Virus record (IMG/VR): IMGVR_UViG_3300032309_000420 | Span: 1 to 42,346 of that record | Length of the DNA stretch: 42,346 nucleotides | Direction: 5' to 3' (one strand) | DNA from: a virus | Shown: one piece after another, positions 28,605-39,063 of the stretch | How the letters are laid out: every line of letters starts with the position of its first letter | Numbering within the stretch: the first letter of the stretch is position 1 | Position numbers and translations under genes: made by a program | The notes under the pieces: generated by a model | The model's input: the letters and a program-made list of their open reading frames with translations, nothing else | Databases searched by the model: none | What the model was told of the DNA's origin: nothing

Positions 28605-31505
28605 ATGGTGTGGGGGGATTCTGTTGCCCTTAAAAATGAAAGACTGCAAATGATTAAACAATTTTATTCACAAGTACTTCCAAGTACTGGACTATATTGT
28701 GTATTTACTATAGACAAGGTAGATAGCAAGAAGGTCAGAGCTCATTGGGTTGAGTCTATTGATGACTTAGATACTAAGGTAGAAGAATTAAAAAAGGCAG
28801 AGCAGTTTCATATCTTTGTAGCTTTAAGTTCTTTTAATAAAGCATCACGTGTAGCTAAGGAAGCTAAGCTAACCAAATCATTCTTTGTGGATTTAGATGT
28901 AGGTGAAGGTAAAGGATACCCTACTAAAGAAGAAGCAATAGAAGCTCTCACCACGTTCGTACAAGATACACAACTTCCTCCACCTGTTAGAGTAGACTCT
29001 GGACGAGGTATCCACGCATACTGGATATTAGATACTGAGATTAAACCTGATGAGTGGAAAGCTTACGCAGATAAATTTAAAGACTTATGTATTGCTAAAG
29101 GTCTTAACATTGACTCTACAGTAACGGCTGATCTAGCCCGCGTCTTACGATGTCCTGATACATTAAACTTTAAGACTGAACCTCCATCACCTACAAATGT
29201 TATAGATGACATAGTTGTATATGACTACAATATGTTTAAAGAGTTCCTAGGCGAAGTTAAATTTGAAGAGTCATTAGAGTCTATTTTACAATCTGTTCCT
29301 AAGGGTTTAACCGATGAAGAAAAGATTATGCATAAGACTGATAACTTCGAGTCTAACTTTACAGATTTAGTATTAAAAAGTTTAGATGGTCATGGATGTA
29401 ATCAGATTAGGTACATCATAGAAAATGCCAAAACGTTGCCAGAACCTATTTGGTACTCAGGTCTATCGATTGCACAACATTGTGTAGATAGAGAAGAGGC
29501 CATCCATAAAATGTCAGAGGAGTATCCAGGGTATGATAAAGAAGCGACCATTAGAAAAGCAGATGCAACACAGGGTAAACCACATTCTTGTGAAACTTTT
29601 AACAATGTCAATCCTGGTATATGTGGTAGCTGTCCTCATCGCGGCAAAATTACTAACCCTCTTGCACTTGGAAAAGTATTTAAAATAGCTCGTGCTGTTG
29701 AGCACACCACGTCTAATGAAGTCTCAATAGGTGGTACAGTGTTACCGTCGTTAAAACGTGGTTTGACAGGATTACCTAAAGAACTTAGTCCATTTGCGTA
29801 TGGTTTGAATGGCGGGATATATTACCAGCCTCCTACAGTGTTTGATGATGATGGACAACCACTTCCAGCCAAGCCACCGGTACTAGTAACTCCATATGAT
29901 ATATGGCCTATAAAAAGAATATTTAGTACGGTTGATGGTGAATGCTTACTTATGAAGGCAATACTACCAAACGACCCAGATCGTGAATTTATTTTACCGA
30001 TGAAACATGTGTATGCATTAGAAAAATTTAAAGAAATAATAACAAGTATAGGCATCTATCCAGACCCTAATACTAAACAAGGAGCATATTTAATGAGTTA
30101 TATTATTAACTGGGGACAATATTTAGTCGCCAAACAACCAGCAGAGATAATGAGAATGCAAATGGGTTGGACTCCAGACAATGAAGCGTTTGTTATTGGA
30201 GACAGAGAGATTACTAAAGATGGTAGGATTTTATCTTCACCCACGTCAGCACTATGTAAGGGTATTGCTAAACATTTAACTGCACAAGGTAGTTACGATG
30301 AATGGAAGAAAGCCGCTAATTACTTAAATAAACCTAGTATGGAGCTTCATGCATTTACTTTACTGTCTGGGTTTGGCTCAGCACTTATGCATTTATCTTC
30401 TACATCAGGTGTCACTATATCTTTAACAGGTGAGCCAGGTGCGGCTAAGACAGGGGCACTATATGGAGCACTAAGCGTATGGGGTAACCCTAAAGACTTA
30501 TCTATATTAGAAGCTACATCAAATGGTATGACAGGACGATATCTAGGTCTACATAATATTCCATTTGGATTAGATGAAGTAGGTAATATTCAAGCTAAAG
30601 ACCTATCACAACTTATCCATAAGATATCACAAGGTAAGTCAAAGATTAGAATGCAAGCATCTGTAAATGCGGAACGAGACCATGAGATGTCAGCATCTTT
30701 GATTGCAATCTTTACTTCTAATCACTCTTTATATGATAGATTAACTACTATTAAGAAAGACCCATCTGGTGAAGTAGCAAGACTTATTGAGTTATCTATT
30801 AGAAAACCTAAAATGCTCATAGATAATCCTGAGTTAGGTAGGACTGTATTTGATGTATTTAGATATAACTATGGTTGGGCTGGTCCAGACTTTATTAAAG
30901 TATTCTTTGAATACCACCACAATGATATATCAGTTATGATGAATAACTGGATTGTTAAATTTAAAAATGATTTTGGAGAAGATACTGCATATCGATTCTA
31001 TGAAAACTTAGTAGCAGTCACAATGACAGCAGGTGAAATAGCAGTGAATGCAGGTATTCTAGAATATGATTTAGAAAGAATCTACAAACGCATTACAGGT
31101 GAAATGATTAATATTAGAGATAATGTTGTTAAGGTTAATAATATTGATTATGAGTCACTAATCGGTGAATTTATTAATAATCATCAAACAGGTATTCTTG
31201 CATTTAAAGATAACAAGATTGCTATGGAACCTAGGACATCACTTGTCATTAGAGCTGAGGCTGATAATAATATTATCTTTATTGCTAAACCTGAGTTCCG
31301 TAAGTTCTTAATTGAGAAACAAGTAAGTACTCGTGAGTTTTTATATCAAATGAAACAAGCTGGTATAGAAGTTACAGAGAAGAGAAAGAAAATGGGTTCA
31401 GGATGGAAAGATGCAACGTCAGTAGTTAACGTAGAAGCTTATGTATTCCCTAGTGATAAGTTCTCTACTGATACTATAAAGGTTATTCAAACTGAAACTG
31501 CATGA
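28605..31505 (+). CDS. Primase-polymerase/helicase fusion
   Basis: A 966-residue replication protein. Residues about 20-200 are an archaeo-eukaryotic-type primase domain: FFVDLDVG with Asp96 and Asp98, SGRGIH (132-137) and DLARVLRCPDTLNFK (176-190). A cysteine cluster (C329, C340, C343) probably binds zinc. The C-terminal half is a DUF927-like helicase with Walker A GEPGAAKT (609-616) and Walker B GLDE (655-658). It can lay primers and unwind DNA for PolA. ATG 28605 has no SD, and the next in-frame ATG (28650) has none either. A TATAAT at 28567 may mark a local promoter, but no good -35 was found. Confidence 0.88.
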   Translation: MVWGDSVALKNERLQMIKQFYSQVLPSTGLYCVFTIDKVDSKKVRAHWVESIDDLDTKVEELKKAEQFHIFVALSSFNKASRVAKEAKLTKSFFVDLDVGEGKGYPTKEEAIEALTTFVQDTQLPPPVRVDSGRGIHAYWILDTEIKPDEWKAYADKFKDLCIAKGLNIDSTVTADLARVLRCPDTLNFKTEPPSPTNVIDDIVVYDYNMFKEFLGEVKFEESLESILQSVPKGLTDEEKIMHKTDNFESNFTDLVLKSLDGHGCNQIRYIIENAKTLPEPIWYSGLSIAQHCVDREEAIHKMSEEYPGYDKEATIRKADATQGKPHSCETFNNVNPGICGSCPHRGKITNPLALGKVFKIARAVEHTTSNEVSIGGTVLPSLKRGLTGLPKELSPFAYGLNGGIYYQPPTVFDDDGQPLPAKPPVLVTPYDIWPIKRIFSTVDGECLLMKAILPNDPDREFILPMKHVYALEKFKEIITSIGIYPDPNTKQGAYLMSYIINWGQYLVAKQPAEIMRMQMGWTPDNEAFVIGDREITKDGRILSSPTSALCKGIAKHLTAQGSYDEWKKAANYLNKPSMELHAFTLLSGFGSALMHLSSTSGVTISLTGEPGAAKTGALYGALSVWGNPKDLSILEATSNGMTGRYLGLHNIPFGLDEVGNIQAKDLSQLIHKISQGKSKIRMQASVNAERDHEMSASLIAIFTSNHSLYDRLTTIKKDPSGEVARLIELSIRKPKMLIDNPELGRTVFDVFRYNYGWAGPDFIKVFFEYHHNDISVMMNNWIVKFKNDFGEDTAYRFYENLVAVTMTAGEIAVNAGILEYDLERIYKRITGEMINIRDNVVKVNNIDYESLIGEFINNHQTGILAFKDNKIAMEPRTSLVIRAEADNNIIFIAKPEFRKFLIEKQVSTREFLYQMKQAGIEVTEKRKKMGSGWKDATSVVNVEAYVFPSDKFSTDTIKVIQTETA

Positions 31506-31692
31506 AGAACCTGAATGGTTATTTCCATTCGACGCTATGGACGTTGGGGATAGTTTCTTTATCCCTACGTTAAAAACCTCACCCTTATTATATGCAATCG
31601 AGTGTGGAGCTAAACGAGCTGAGATTAAAGTTAAGGCTTATGTTACTACAAAAGATGGATATTTAGGGGTAAGGGCTTGGCGTATTAAATAG
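31492..31692 (+). CDS. Small conserved phage protein, probably non-ATG start
   Basis: Reading to TAG 31690-31692, this frame gives a 66-residue product if CTG 31492 is used (AAAGG 9 bp upstream) or 51 residues from ATG 31537, which has no SD. The sequence EEPEWLFPFDAMDVGDSFFI, then AKRAEIKVKAYVTTKDG and GVRAWRIK, matches a small one-domain protein I know from phages and bacteria (GDSFF...G.R.WRI). Because the conserved EEPEW part precedes the ATG, the longer reading is favoured. It overlaps the primase gene by 14 bp and ends base-to-base with the opposite-strand gene at 31693. Confidence 0.65.
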   Translation: MKLHEEPEWLFPFDAMDVGDSFFIPTLKTSPLLYAIECGAKRAEIKVKAYVTTKDGYLGVRAWRIK

Positions 31693-34600
31693 TTATTGAG
31701 GACCAAACTTATCTTCTAATTCTGGTAATAATTTAGGATTAAATGTCATACCACCCACACTACGTTCAATAGCTTTTTCTCTTGCGTTATATGACTTATC
31801 AAGTGTAGATTCTGAAATAGCAATAGTAGGATATTTATCATTAAATTTATCTATAAGTTTATAGGTATCATCAATTGCATCACTATCATTATTAGTACGA
31901 GCTAGATACATAGAGTCAAGTAAAGACACTCTTCTATTTAAAATAGATTGTTCCATTTGTTTCATAGCACCTGTACGTGCGTATTCTTCAGATACTTCAG
32001 ATGGCGAGAAACCAAAGATTTGCATAAATACATTGTAGGCGTTTATATTTTCTACTACTGGAGCACCACTTTTATCTTTAGCACCTTCCATACCGTATCT
32101 CCATGACTTTAAAAAGTTTCTAGCAAACGATGGGACCATCTTTTCTAAACCACGTTCATACTGACCCGCATTAAGATCTTGAACACCTTTAATAAAGTTT
32201 TGAGATGTGCTAAATGTAGGCCCAGCAAATTTCTCTAAAGCATAAGTTAGGTATCCAACTTCAGATAACCTCTTAGGATCATCTCTCCACAACGTATTTT
32301 CAAAGCCGGTACGTGATGCAATATCTAATTGAGTAATTTGATTAACTATACCATTTAATCCTACAGTACCTACAGAATCTTGTATCCATTGATCTAAATC
32401 AAATGGTTCATCGTCGTCACTTGCAAAGAAGTTTGCGAGTACATTAACTGCACCATAACCTGGCAGGCCTTTAATTCCGGCGAATAAATAAGTCATACCA
32501 ACAATACCAGCAAGTTGTTTCTTAGCTATTGACTTAGTAATAGGATCTTCGCCAGCTAATGCGTTTCTAGTTATCATACCCATGTTAAGAATTTGAGCTA
32601 AGATAAATCGTTTAAATGTCAATGCTACTTTAGGTATACCACTTTGTAACCAACGTGCACCAGCTTCAGGTACTGCTTCAGTATGTAATCTAGAAGTTAT
32701 CGTAATAGCTTTATCCATTGCTTCGCTATGAGTAAACCCGTCTTTTCTAGCTAAATCATATGCAGCTAATAATGTAACTTCTCTGTTAAAACGTTCTGTG
32801 CCTTCAAATGCAAGACCTAAAACTGTATTAGCTTTATTGTACATCATAGAATATTTATCAGATGACGTTTTAGATATATCATCTAAGTCACGACCAACAC
32901 TATATGTTAAAACACCACTAGCTAATGCTCTATTATATAGGTCTTTTAAATTACGCATTTGTTCAGTAGCACCAGCTTGTACTTGCGGGTTCATACCAAA
33001 GGTTCTAATTTTAAGTTTCTTATCTAAGTATTGTTTACTATCATCGTATCCGCCTTTAAAGAATAAATCTTTAGCTGACATCATAGCCGTATAGGCTCTA
33101 TTCATATCAAACTTACCTGTTCTTAAACTTACTGCTAATTGAGGTAATACTACCATTGGTAATACAGTTGTGTTTACAAGTGCTGATGATAGGTTACCGC
33201 CGATACTCATTACAAAGTTTGCATTACTTAACCAGTATGCCCAGTTTTCAGCTACAGGATTATCAATAAAACCTTTACGTTTTTTTAATTCATTAATAAT
33301 ATCTTGTGCCATTTTATCTTTAGATGATTTATTAAAGTCCTCATCAAGAGCAGAGTATGCTTCACCAATCTTTGGATTATATTTAAGATTAGCTAATTGT
33401 GTGGCCATTCTAGGAGCTACTTGTGCAAAGCCTTGAATTACATCTTGAATATAACCCGGATCACCACGACGTTCTCTAAATTGTTGTCTAATAGATTCTG
33501 TAGGAAATAATGAAAGGTAAGTTTGATAAACTCTATCTATGTCAGCTTCAGGTGCATTAGCTGCTTGCATAATTTTAATGATATCTGCAACAAATCCTGA
33601 TGGTGGCGCACTTGTATGACTAATTTCAGTAATCTTAGTATAAGTTCTTACATCTGAATTTTTGTCACGACTTAATATAAACTGTTTAATCTTTTCAATT
33701 TCTCTAGGGTTATCACGAGCTATAGATACAATCTCACCATTTGGGTCTGTATATTGCAACCAATAATTACCCTTACGAACAAGAGGGAAGTAGAAAGGAA
33801 GTCTATTAGATTCAAATTTTAATCTTAATTCTGCAGCTTTATCATTAGGTAATTTAGCAGTAATAGAGTCTAACATCTCCTTACTATACGCTTCATACTG
33901 TTCAACCATTTGTATGGCATAGGTTTGAAGTTCTTTTGGTAAAGATTCAAATTGTTTAACATAAGGGTTGTTACTATCATATTTAGGATTAGCTATTTCT
34001 TTAACATTACCATTAGCGTCTGTAACTTTAATAGTTTTTCTAGGGTTTATATTAAGTCTAGACATTTCTAGTATGACATTATTAAAGTTATTAACAACGT
34101 TTTGTGGATATTTTTGTAACATCGCAATACCTTTGTGTACAATATTGTCAATGTCTTTTCTCATAATAGTATGATATCTATTCTTTAATTTAACCACGTC
34201 ATCCAAGAATTTAATGTTAGGGAACACGCTCTTATATAGTTCATGTAAGTTTTCTAATGACATAGAACCTAAGAAGTATGATCTAATACTACCTGTTACT
34301 TTAGATAATAGGTTATATAACTTATCTCCAACGCCTTCGTTAAAGCTAGGGATATCTTTGTATAGAACACCGCTTGAATTTAGTAGACCTACAGCATCAG
34401 ATTGATTAGATGCACTATTTAAAGTCATAGCATAAAGAGGTACGCTTTCACCTTTTGCTACAGATTCTATCAACGGACCTTTAAACATTTGTGGTGCTAG
34501 TGTTAATACGTCTTCTAGTAATGTGCCTGCAATATCAGGTATACCAAGCATATTTTTAATTGAATCTATAAAGTCAGACCATAAAGAAGACAGTTTACCT

Positions 34601-37347
34601 TTAACAGTACCCTTAGAAATGCTTTCTACATTACGTAAAAAGTTTTGAAAGTCAGGATTAGTAAATGCCTCAGCAACAAATTCATGTGCATTTTGTAGAC
34701 CATACACCATGTTCTTTTTACCAGCAGCTGCTTTAGCTGCATCAAACATACGCATAAGTTTTTTACCTAGAGGTGTTACACCTACACCACGCATAACTCC
34801 ATTTATAGTCTCAAAGTATACATGGTTATTAATAATCTTAGCTGTGGCAGCATGGACAACTTCATGTAATAAAGTATTAACTGTACCGCTTTGGTAAATT
34901 TTAACTGTCTTAGTTTTTTCATCATACTCACCATCTATATCGCCAGTAATTTGTTCGTAGCGTGTTAAACGGCTTTTTCTTAGCCTTGCATCAGGATGTT
35001 TAAGTACAGCAAAGTCTAAATCTTTAACGCCAGGTATACGCATCAAGGCATTTATTAAAGCTTTTTGCGGAGTATTTAATTTCTTTTTAAGTAATATCTT
35101 TAATGCATCACCAACTGTTTTAGCTTCAGTAAAGTTTCTTTGAAAGTTAGATAGTACTATTTCTTTAGGTGCTTTAAATGGAACAGTTTCTTTTAATATA
35201 CGTTTTTCAGCTTCCTTACCTTTTTTTACTGATTGTTCTAAATTAATGTTTTGTTCTTTTTGACCCGCTTCAAATAAACGTTTACCTATTTGACTTTGTC
35301 TCTCAGCACGTTCACTACGTAGAATATCTTGTACAGCTTGATCATTAAGTTTGTTTTGGTTTTTTAATCTATTAACTTCTTTTTGAAGTTTAGGATTTAG
35401 AGTATTGTAAGCATAGTCAGTAAAAGAATGCATGTTATCAAACGCATCGGCGGCAGACTCATCATAGACAGCCTGTTTAGCTTTCTCAACTTCTTCAGTT
35501 TTTTGAGCTTCCATTTCTGGAGTAATAGTAGGTTGACCCTCAGTAGTAACCTCAGCTTCTGTATCTCTTACAAACCCAGATGTTGTAGTACCGTCAGGGT
35601 TAGTCTTTTCTTCCCATGTCCAACCTGCAATAGGTGATTGTTTAGCAGCTGGTTTAGCTTGGTCTTTTAGTGTAAAACCGAGTCCTTTTTCTCCAGCTCC
35701 AGTTGGTCCCATATCAGACGTATACTCATCCACTGTAGCTCCGACACCTCTTCCAGCTCCTTCGGTAACTGCATCTTCTCGTCCCATAAGAACTTCATTG
35801 CTAGTTCCAGTTGTTGTGGACTTAAGTCTTTCATCTTTTACTCCTTCTAGTTTAGCTCGTAATGCATCTATAATCTCATTTGGTGTTGATTTGCTTGATA
35901 CTTTAATACCATTTTCATTTGCAATCCTACGTAAATTATACGTCATCATGGCCGGTACTCCACCAGCATCTACGGAGTCTAATAAGTTTTCTGCATCTTT
36001 AGTAAGCACACCTGTAGGGTATGTAGCTTTAATAGGTTCTTGAACTTCTTCTGGGGCTGCTTTTGTTTTAATTTCTGTTTCTGGAGCTTCAGTAGTTTCA
36101 ACTTGAGCTGTAGGTATTGGCGCAGCTTCCTCAGGAAATAATTGCCCTTGAGCAGGTGCAGCTTCTGTAGGTGTAGGTTCTTGTGGAAATATAGGTTGAG
36201 GTACAGGAGGTCCTTGTTCTTCTGGGAATAACTGACCTTGAATTGGAGCTTGCTGTGCTTGATCAGCAATAAGTTTTTTACGTTCTTCGTCTAATCTAAT
36301 TTTTTCTTGTTCTGCAATATCTTTTTCATCTTGCTCACGTCTTTCTTGTGCACGTTCACCAAGTCTTTCAGGTATAGCAGATACAGCACTAATACCACCG
36401 CCTGCAATAGCACCACGTACACCTGACTCAATCATACGCTCAAAGTCTTCTGAGTCAAATATCTGTGGATTACCTTTTATGTACTTCTCTGCAGCAATAC
36501 TAATAGCTTCTTGAGCACTTTCTGTTAGGCCTTCAGTTGCAGCAGCACCGGGTACAGCACCTATTACTTTACGAATTAAACCAGGTTGCATACCAGATTT
36601 CTCTAGTATCTTTTCAACAATACCTAATTTTGCAGGTTTAGTAAGTCTACTTAATATAGCAGATGGTAATACAGAATCTAGGGCAGCACTAACAGAGCCT
36701 GCAAGAAGAGCAGCACCTGGTTCAAACTGACCTGTAGCTTGATAAATGTTACCAAATATTTCAGGTGCATTCATTGCATAAGAACCTAGGTAAACACCTA
36801 CATTTTGTCCTAATGCTTTTTTAGCAGCAATAGTTTCAGCGGCACCTAGTAAAGCAGCTTCTTGAGCAGCATATTCTTCTACACCAGCTAAGGCAGCACG
36901 TTTAGCTGCAGCACCACCAATTACTCTACCAACACCGCCTGGAATAAGAGCTGATCCTATATTAGGTACTTGTTCACCAATAGTTTCTAATCCATATTTT
37001 AAACCACTTAATGGACCTTTAACATCTTTACGGGATTGAAATTGAGCAGGATTGAGACGTTCTATTTCTTCTTGAGTTTGGGCATATTCACCCATTTGTC
37101 TTTGTGCATATTCGTCAGCACCTAATGCACTACCTACCATAGCAGGTATTACGTCACCAAATTCAGCACCTAATCGTTTAGCACCACGTGATACTCCGCG
37201 AGTAAATGAACCTAGTACTCCATAGTCTGGAGTAGCAAGTTCGAAGTCATACTTAGTGGCTAATTTTTTTAATTGTGATTCAAACTCATCACGGGATAGG
37301 TCGTCATCAAATTTGACCGCACCTAGCTTAGGTAAATTAATAATCAT
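31693..37347 (-). CDS. Giant polyvalent internal virion protein with zincin motif
   Basis: An 1884-residue protein, largest in the window. Residues 1-330 are Ala/Gly-rich helices with several hydrophobic stretches; 330-600 are low-complexity Pro/Glu/Gln with a twice-repeated QGQLFPEE (370-377 and 400-407). A zincin core has LLHEVVHAATAK with HEVVH at 828-832 and AHEFVAEAF with Glu889/893. The rest is helical and includes FKRFILAQ, resembling the PLxRFG/LPD regions of large polyvalent proteins. Such proteins are ejected with the DNA and act in the host. The virion location is inferred from neighbours. Confidence 0.75.
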   Translation of the reverse strand: MIINLPKLGAVKFDDDLSRDEFESQLKKLATKYDFELATPDYGVLGSFTRGVSRGAKRLGAEFGDVIPAMVGSALGADEYAQRQMGEYAQTQEEIERLNPAQFQSRKDVKGPLSGLKYGLETIGEQVPNIGSALIPGGVGRVIGGAAAKRAALAGVEEYAAQEAALLGAAETIAAKKALGQNVGVYLGSYAMNAPEIFGNIYQATGQFEPGAALLAGSVSAALDSVLPSAILSRLTKPAKLGIVEKILEKSGMQPGLIRKVIGAVPGAAATEGLTESAQEAISIAAEKYIKGNPQIFDSEDFERMIESGVRGAIAGGGISAVSAIPERLGERAQERREQDEKDIAEQEKIRLDEERKKLIADQAQQAPIQGQLFPEEQGPPVPQPIFPQEPTPTEAAPAQGQLFPEEAAPIPTAQVETTEAPETEIKTKAAPEEVQEPIKATYPTGVLTKDAENLLDSVDAGGVPAMMTYNLRRIANENGIKVSSKSTPNEIIDALRAKLEGVKDERLKSTTTGTSNEVLMGREDAVTEGAGRGVGATVDEYTSDMGPTGAGEKGLGFTLKDQAKPAAKQSPIAGWTWEEKTNPDGTTTSGFVRDTEAEVTTEGQPTITPEMEAQKTEEVEKAKQAVYDESAADAFDNMHSFTDYAYNTLNPKLQKEVNRLKNQNKLNDQAVQDILRSERAERQSQIGKRLFEAGQKEQNINLEQSVKKGKEAEKRILKETVPFKAPKEIVLSNFQRNFTEAKTVGDALKILLKKKLNTPQKALINALMRIPGVKDLDFAVLKHPDARLRKSRLTRYEQITGDIDGEYDEKTKTVKIYQSGTVNTLLHEVVHAATAKIINNHVYFETINGVMRGVGVTPLGKKLMRMFDAAKAAAGKKNMVYGLQNAHEFVAEAFTNPDFQNFLRNVESISKGTVKGKLSSLWSDFIDSIKNMLGIPDIAGTLLEDVLTLAPQMFKGPLIESVAKGESVPLYAMTLNSASNQSDAVGLLNSSGVLYKDIPSFNEGVGDKLYNLLSKVTGSIRSYFLGSMSLENLHELYKSVFPNIKFLDDVVKLKNRYHTIMRKDIDNIVHKGIAMLQKYPQNVVNNFNNVILEMSRLNINPRKTIKVTDANGNVKEIANPKYDSNNPYVKQFESLPKELQTYAIQMVEQYEAYSKEMLDSITAKLPNDKAAELRLKFESNRLPFYFPLVRKGNYWLQYTDPNGEIVSIARDNPREIEKIKQFILSRDKNSDVRTYTKITEISHTSAPPSGFVADIIKIMQAANAPEADIDRVYQTYLSLFPTESIRQQFRERRGDPGYIQDVIQGFAQVAPRMATQLANLKYNPKIGEAYSALDEDFNKSSKDKMAQDIINELKKRKGFIDNPVAENWAYWLSNANFVMSIGGNLSSALVNTTVLPMVVLPQLAVSLRTGKFDMNRAYTAMMSAKDLFFKGGYDDSKQYLDKKLKIRTFGMNPQVQAGATEQMRNLKDLYNRALASGVLTYSVGRDLDDISKTSSDKYSMMYNKANTVLGLAFEGTERFNREVTLLAAYDLARKDGFTHSEAMDKAITITSRLHTEAVPEAGARWLQSGIPKVALTFKRFILAQILNMGMITRNALAGEDPITKSIAKKQLAGIVGMTYLFAGIKGLPGYGAVNVLANFFASDDDEPFDLDQWIQDSVGTVGLNGIVNQITQLDIASRTGFENTLWRDDPKRLSEVGYLTYALEKFAGPTFSTSQNFIKGVQDLNAGQYERGLEKMVPSFARNFLKSWRYGMEGAKDKSGAPVVENINAYNVFMQIFGFSPSEVSEEYARTGAMKQMEQSILNRRVSLLDSMYLARTNNDSDAIDDTYKLIDKFNDKYPTIAISESTLDKSYNAREKAIERSVGGMTFNPKLLPELEDKFGPQ

Positions 37348-37348
37348 C

Positions 37349-39061
37349 TTAGTCTGCTAATAAATCTCTAGCTAATCTTGCATTAGTAACATCACCAGTA
37401 GACGCACCTGAATCTCTTTGTAATATATCATATGTTAAATTACCAAGCATTTGTTTTTGTAGTTGAGTGACTCTAAATTGGAATTTAGGATCAGTCAGTG
37501 GAATACCTTTAGCTACAAACTCTTCTTTAATAGCCTTATATTGATCTGCATAAGCTTTATCACCTTGTAAGTTTTTCATAGCTAATGCCTGTGCATTTAA
37601 AATTTTAGCTTTAGTTGCTTTATCAGCGTTATTATATTGAGCTTCAATAATATTAAGTTTCTTAGCACCAAGATTAAGTGTTGCATTTTTATACTCAATA
37701 TCACGACTTAAAACTACAGATTCATCACGTCTCTTTAATGCAGTATCAGCATCACCACGTTTTTCTGCGCGGATAGAATCTTGAATAGCTTCATTACGTT
37801 TACGTATATCTCTTTCTTCAGCTCTAATATCTTTAATATCTTGTGCATAACCTTCAAGCCCTGTTTTAGCACCAGCACCAAATGCACCTAAAAATGTTGG
37901 GGCAGCTTGACCAGGTTTAGGTTGAGATGCTTCTAGCATACCAAATCCACTACGTGCTAAGAACATATTAAGTGCTTCACCTCTACGTCCACCTATTTCT
38001 GCTCTTTCTTTATCAAGTTCAGCTTCTTTACGTTTTTTAAAATCTTCAGTAGACTCAACACCAGCTAATGTTCTAGACTTATTAATTTCATCCATAACTT
38101 GTTCTTGTGTTTTTTCTGCAAAAGGTTTAATACCAAAGCTACCTAGTCCAGCACCAGCGCCTTTACCAGTATCTTTACCAGCACCTTTACCATCGCCAGC
38201 GCCAGCACCCGTATCTTGATCAGCATAGTTAAGTTCTTCTTTTGTAGGACTGTAACCACCTTTAATACCAAATATATTTCTAATACCAGAAAGTTCTTTT
38301 TCTGATTGAATTTTAATGTCTTGAGCTTCTTTTTCTTTCATCTTACCATAACGACTTTTTACTTTATCAAAATAAGATAATTGATCTTCCGGTATGTCAG
38401 TTAATGCAGGATTAATATATCTATTGTCATAAGTAGACACGCTTTCAGGGGTTATTGTTGAAGTATCACCTGAACCAAATATAGATTGCATTAATCCTTT
38501 AGTTGCTGGAGTATCTTCAATTTCAAGATTAGCTAAACCTTTTTTACCTCTTGCTGCTTTTTCAGCTAATCGTTTTTCTAACATCCTTCCATACGCATCT
38601 AGTCCAGTAGCAGCATCATAGCCTCTTTGTTTTCTATATGGGTCATTTGGATCTTCTATTAAATCTCCTTTAGCAAATGCAATAATACCACCACCTGCAA
38701 AGCTATTTTCGTCATACATATCATTTGTATCTAATTCAGCTAAACCACCATAGGCCATTTCTTGTGTTGGCATATTTGAAGGCATAGGTTGATTAATACC
38801 TGTTGGAGGAGCGACACTAGCTATGTTTGTAGGAGCCACAGATGCGATACCGCCTTGAGGAGGTGTAGGACTAGCACCTAATACTTTTTCGGCAATTGTA
38901 GTTGTAGGTTTAGGAATTGAAGCTGCTTGCATTCTGTCTTGCATCATACCAGCTAATACAGCTGACTGTGCAGGTAGAGCCCCTTGTTGAGCTAATTTAG
39001 CTAACTGCTCTTTACTATAATTAAGAGCAAGGTCTTGAATCTCTTTTACTCGTGCAAACAT
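37349..39061 (-). CDS. Internal virion-like structural protein
   Basis: A 570-residue protein encoded one base upstream of the giant gene. It has a helical N-terminus (MFARVKEIQDLALNYSKEQL), a Pro/Thr/Ala linker (about 50-115), a Gly/Lys/Asp repeat-like tract (GKGAGKDTGKGAGAG near 295) and long Lys/Glu/Arg coiled-coil segments (about 345-480). The composition and place in a row of virion genes suggest a core or ejection protein. No enzyme motif is seen. Translation of the two genes is probably coupled. Confidence 0.65.
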   Translation of the reverse strand: MFARVKEIQDLALNYSKEQLAKLAQQGALPAQSAVLAGMMQDRMQAASIPKPTTTIAEKVLGASPTPPQGGIASVAPTNIASVAPPTGINQPMPSNMPTQEMAYGGLAELDTNDMYDENSFAGGGIIAFAKGDLIEDPNDPYRKQRGYDAATGLDAYGRMLEKRLAEKAARGKKGLANLEIEDTPATKGLMQSIFGSGDTSTITPESVSTYDNRYINPALTDIPEDQLSYFDKVKSRYGKMKEKEAQDIKIQSEKELSGIRNIFGIKGGYSPTKEELNYADQDTGAGAGDGKGAGKDTGKGAGAGLGSFGIKPFAEKTQEQVMDEINKSRTLAGVESTEDFKKRKEAELDKERAEIGGRRGEALNMFLARSGFGMLEASQPKPGQAAPTFLGAFGAGAKTGLEGYAQDIKDIRAEERDIRKRNEAIQDSIRAEKRGDADTALKRRDESVVLSRDIEYKNATLNLGAKKLNIIEAQYNNADKATKAKILNAQALAMKNLQGDKAYADQYKAIKEEFVAKGIPLTDPKFQFRVTQLQKQMLGNLTYDILQRDSGASTGDVTNARLARDLLAD

Positions 39062-39063
39062 AA

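Noticed and set aside
31502-31573. Short ORF from ATG 31502 at the end of the primase gene
   Set aside because: It stops after 23 codons; the frame beside it encodes a recognisable conserved protein reading to 31692.
31798-36269. Several opposite-strand ORFs of 60-100 codons inside the giant virion gene
   Set aside because: They lack SD sites and overlaps, have shadow-like composition, and lie inside a strong gene.
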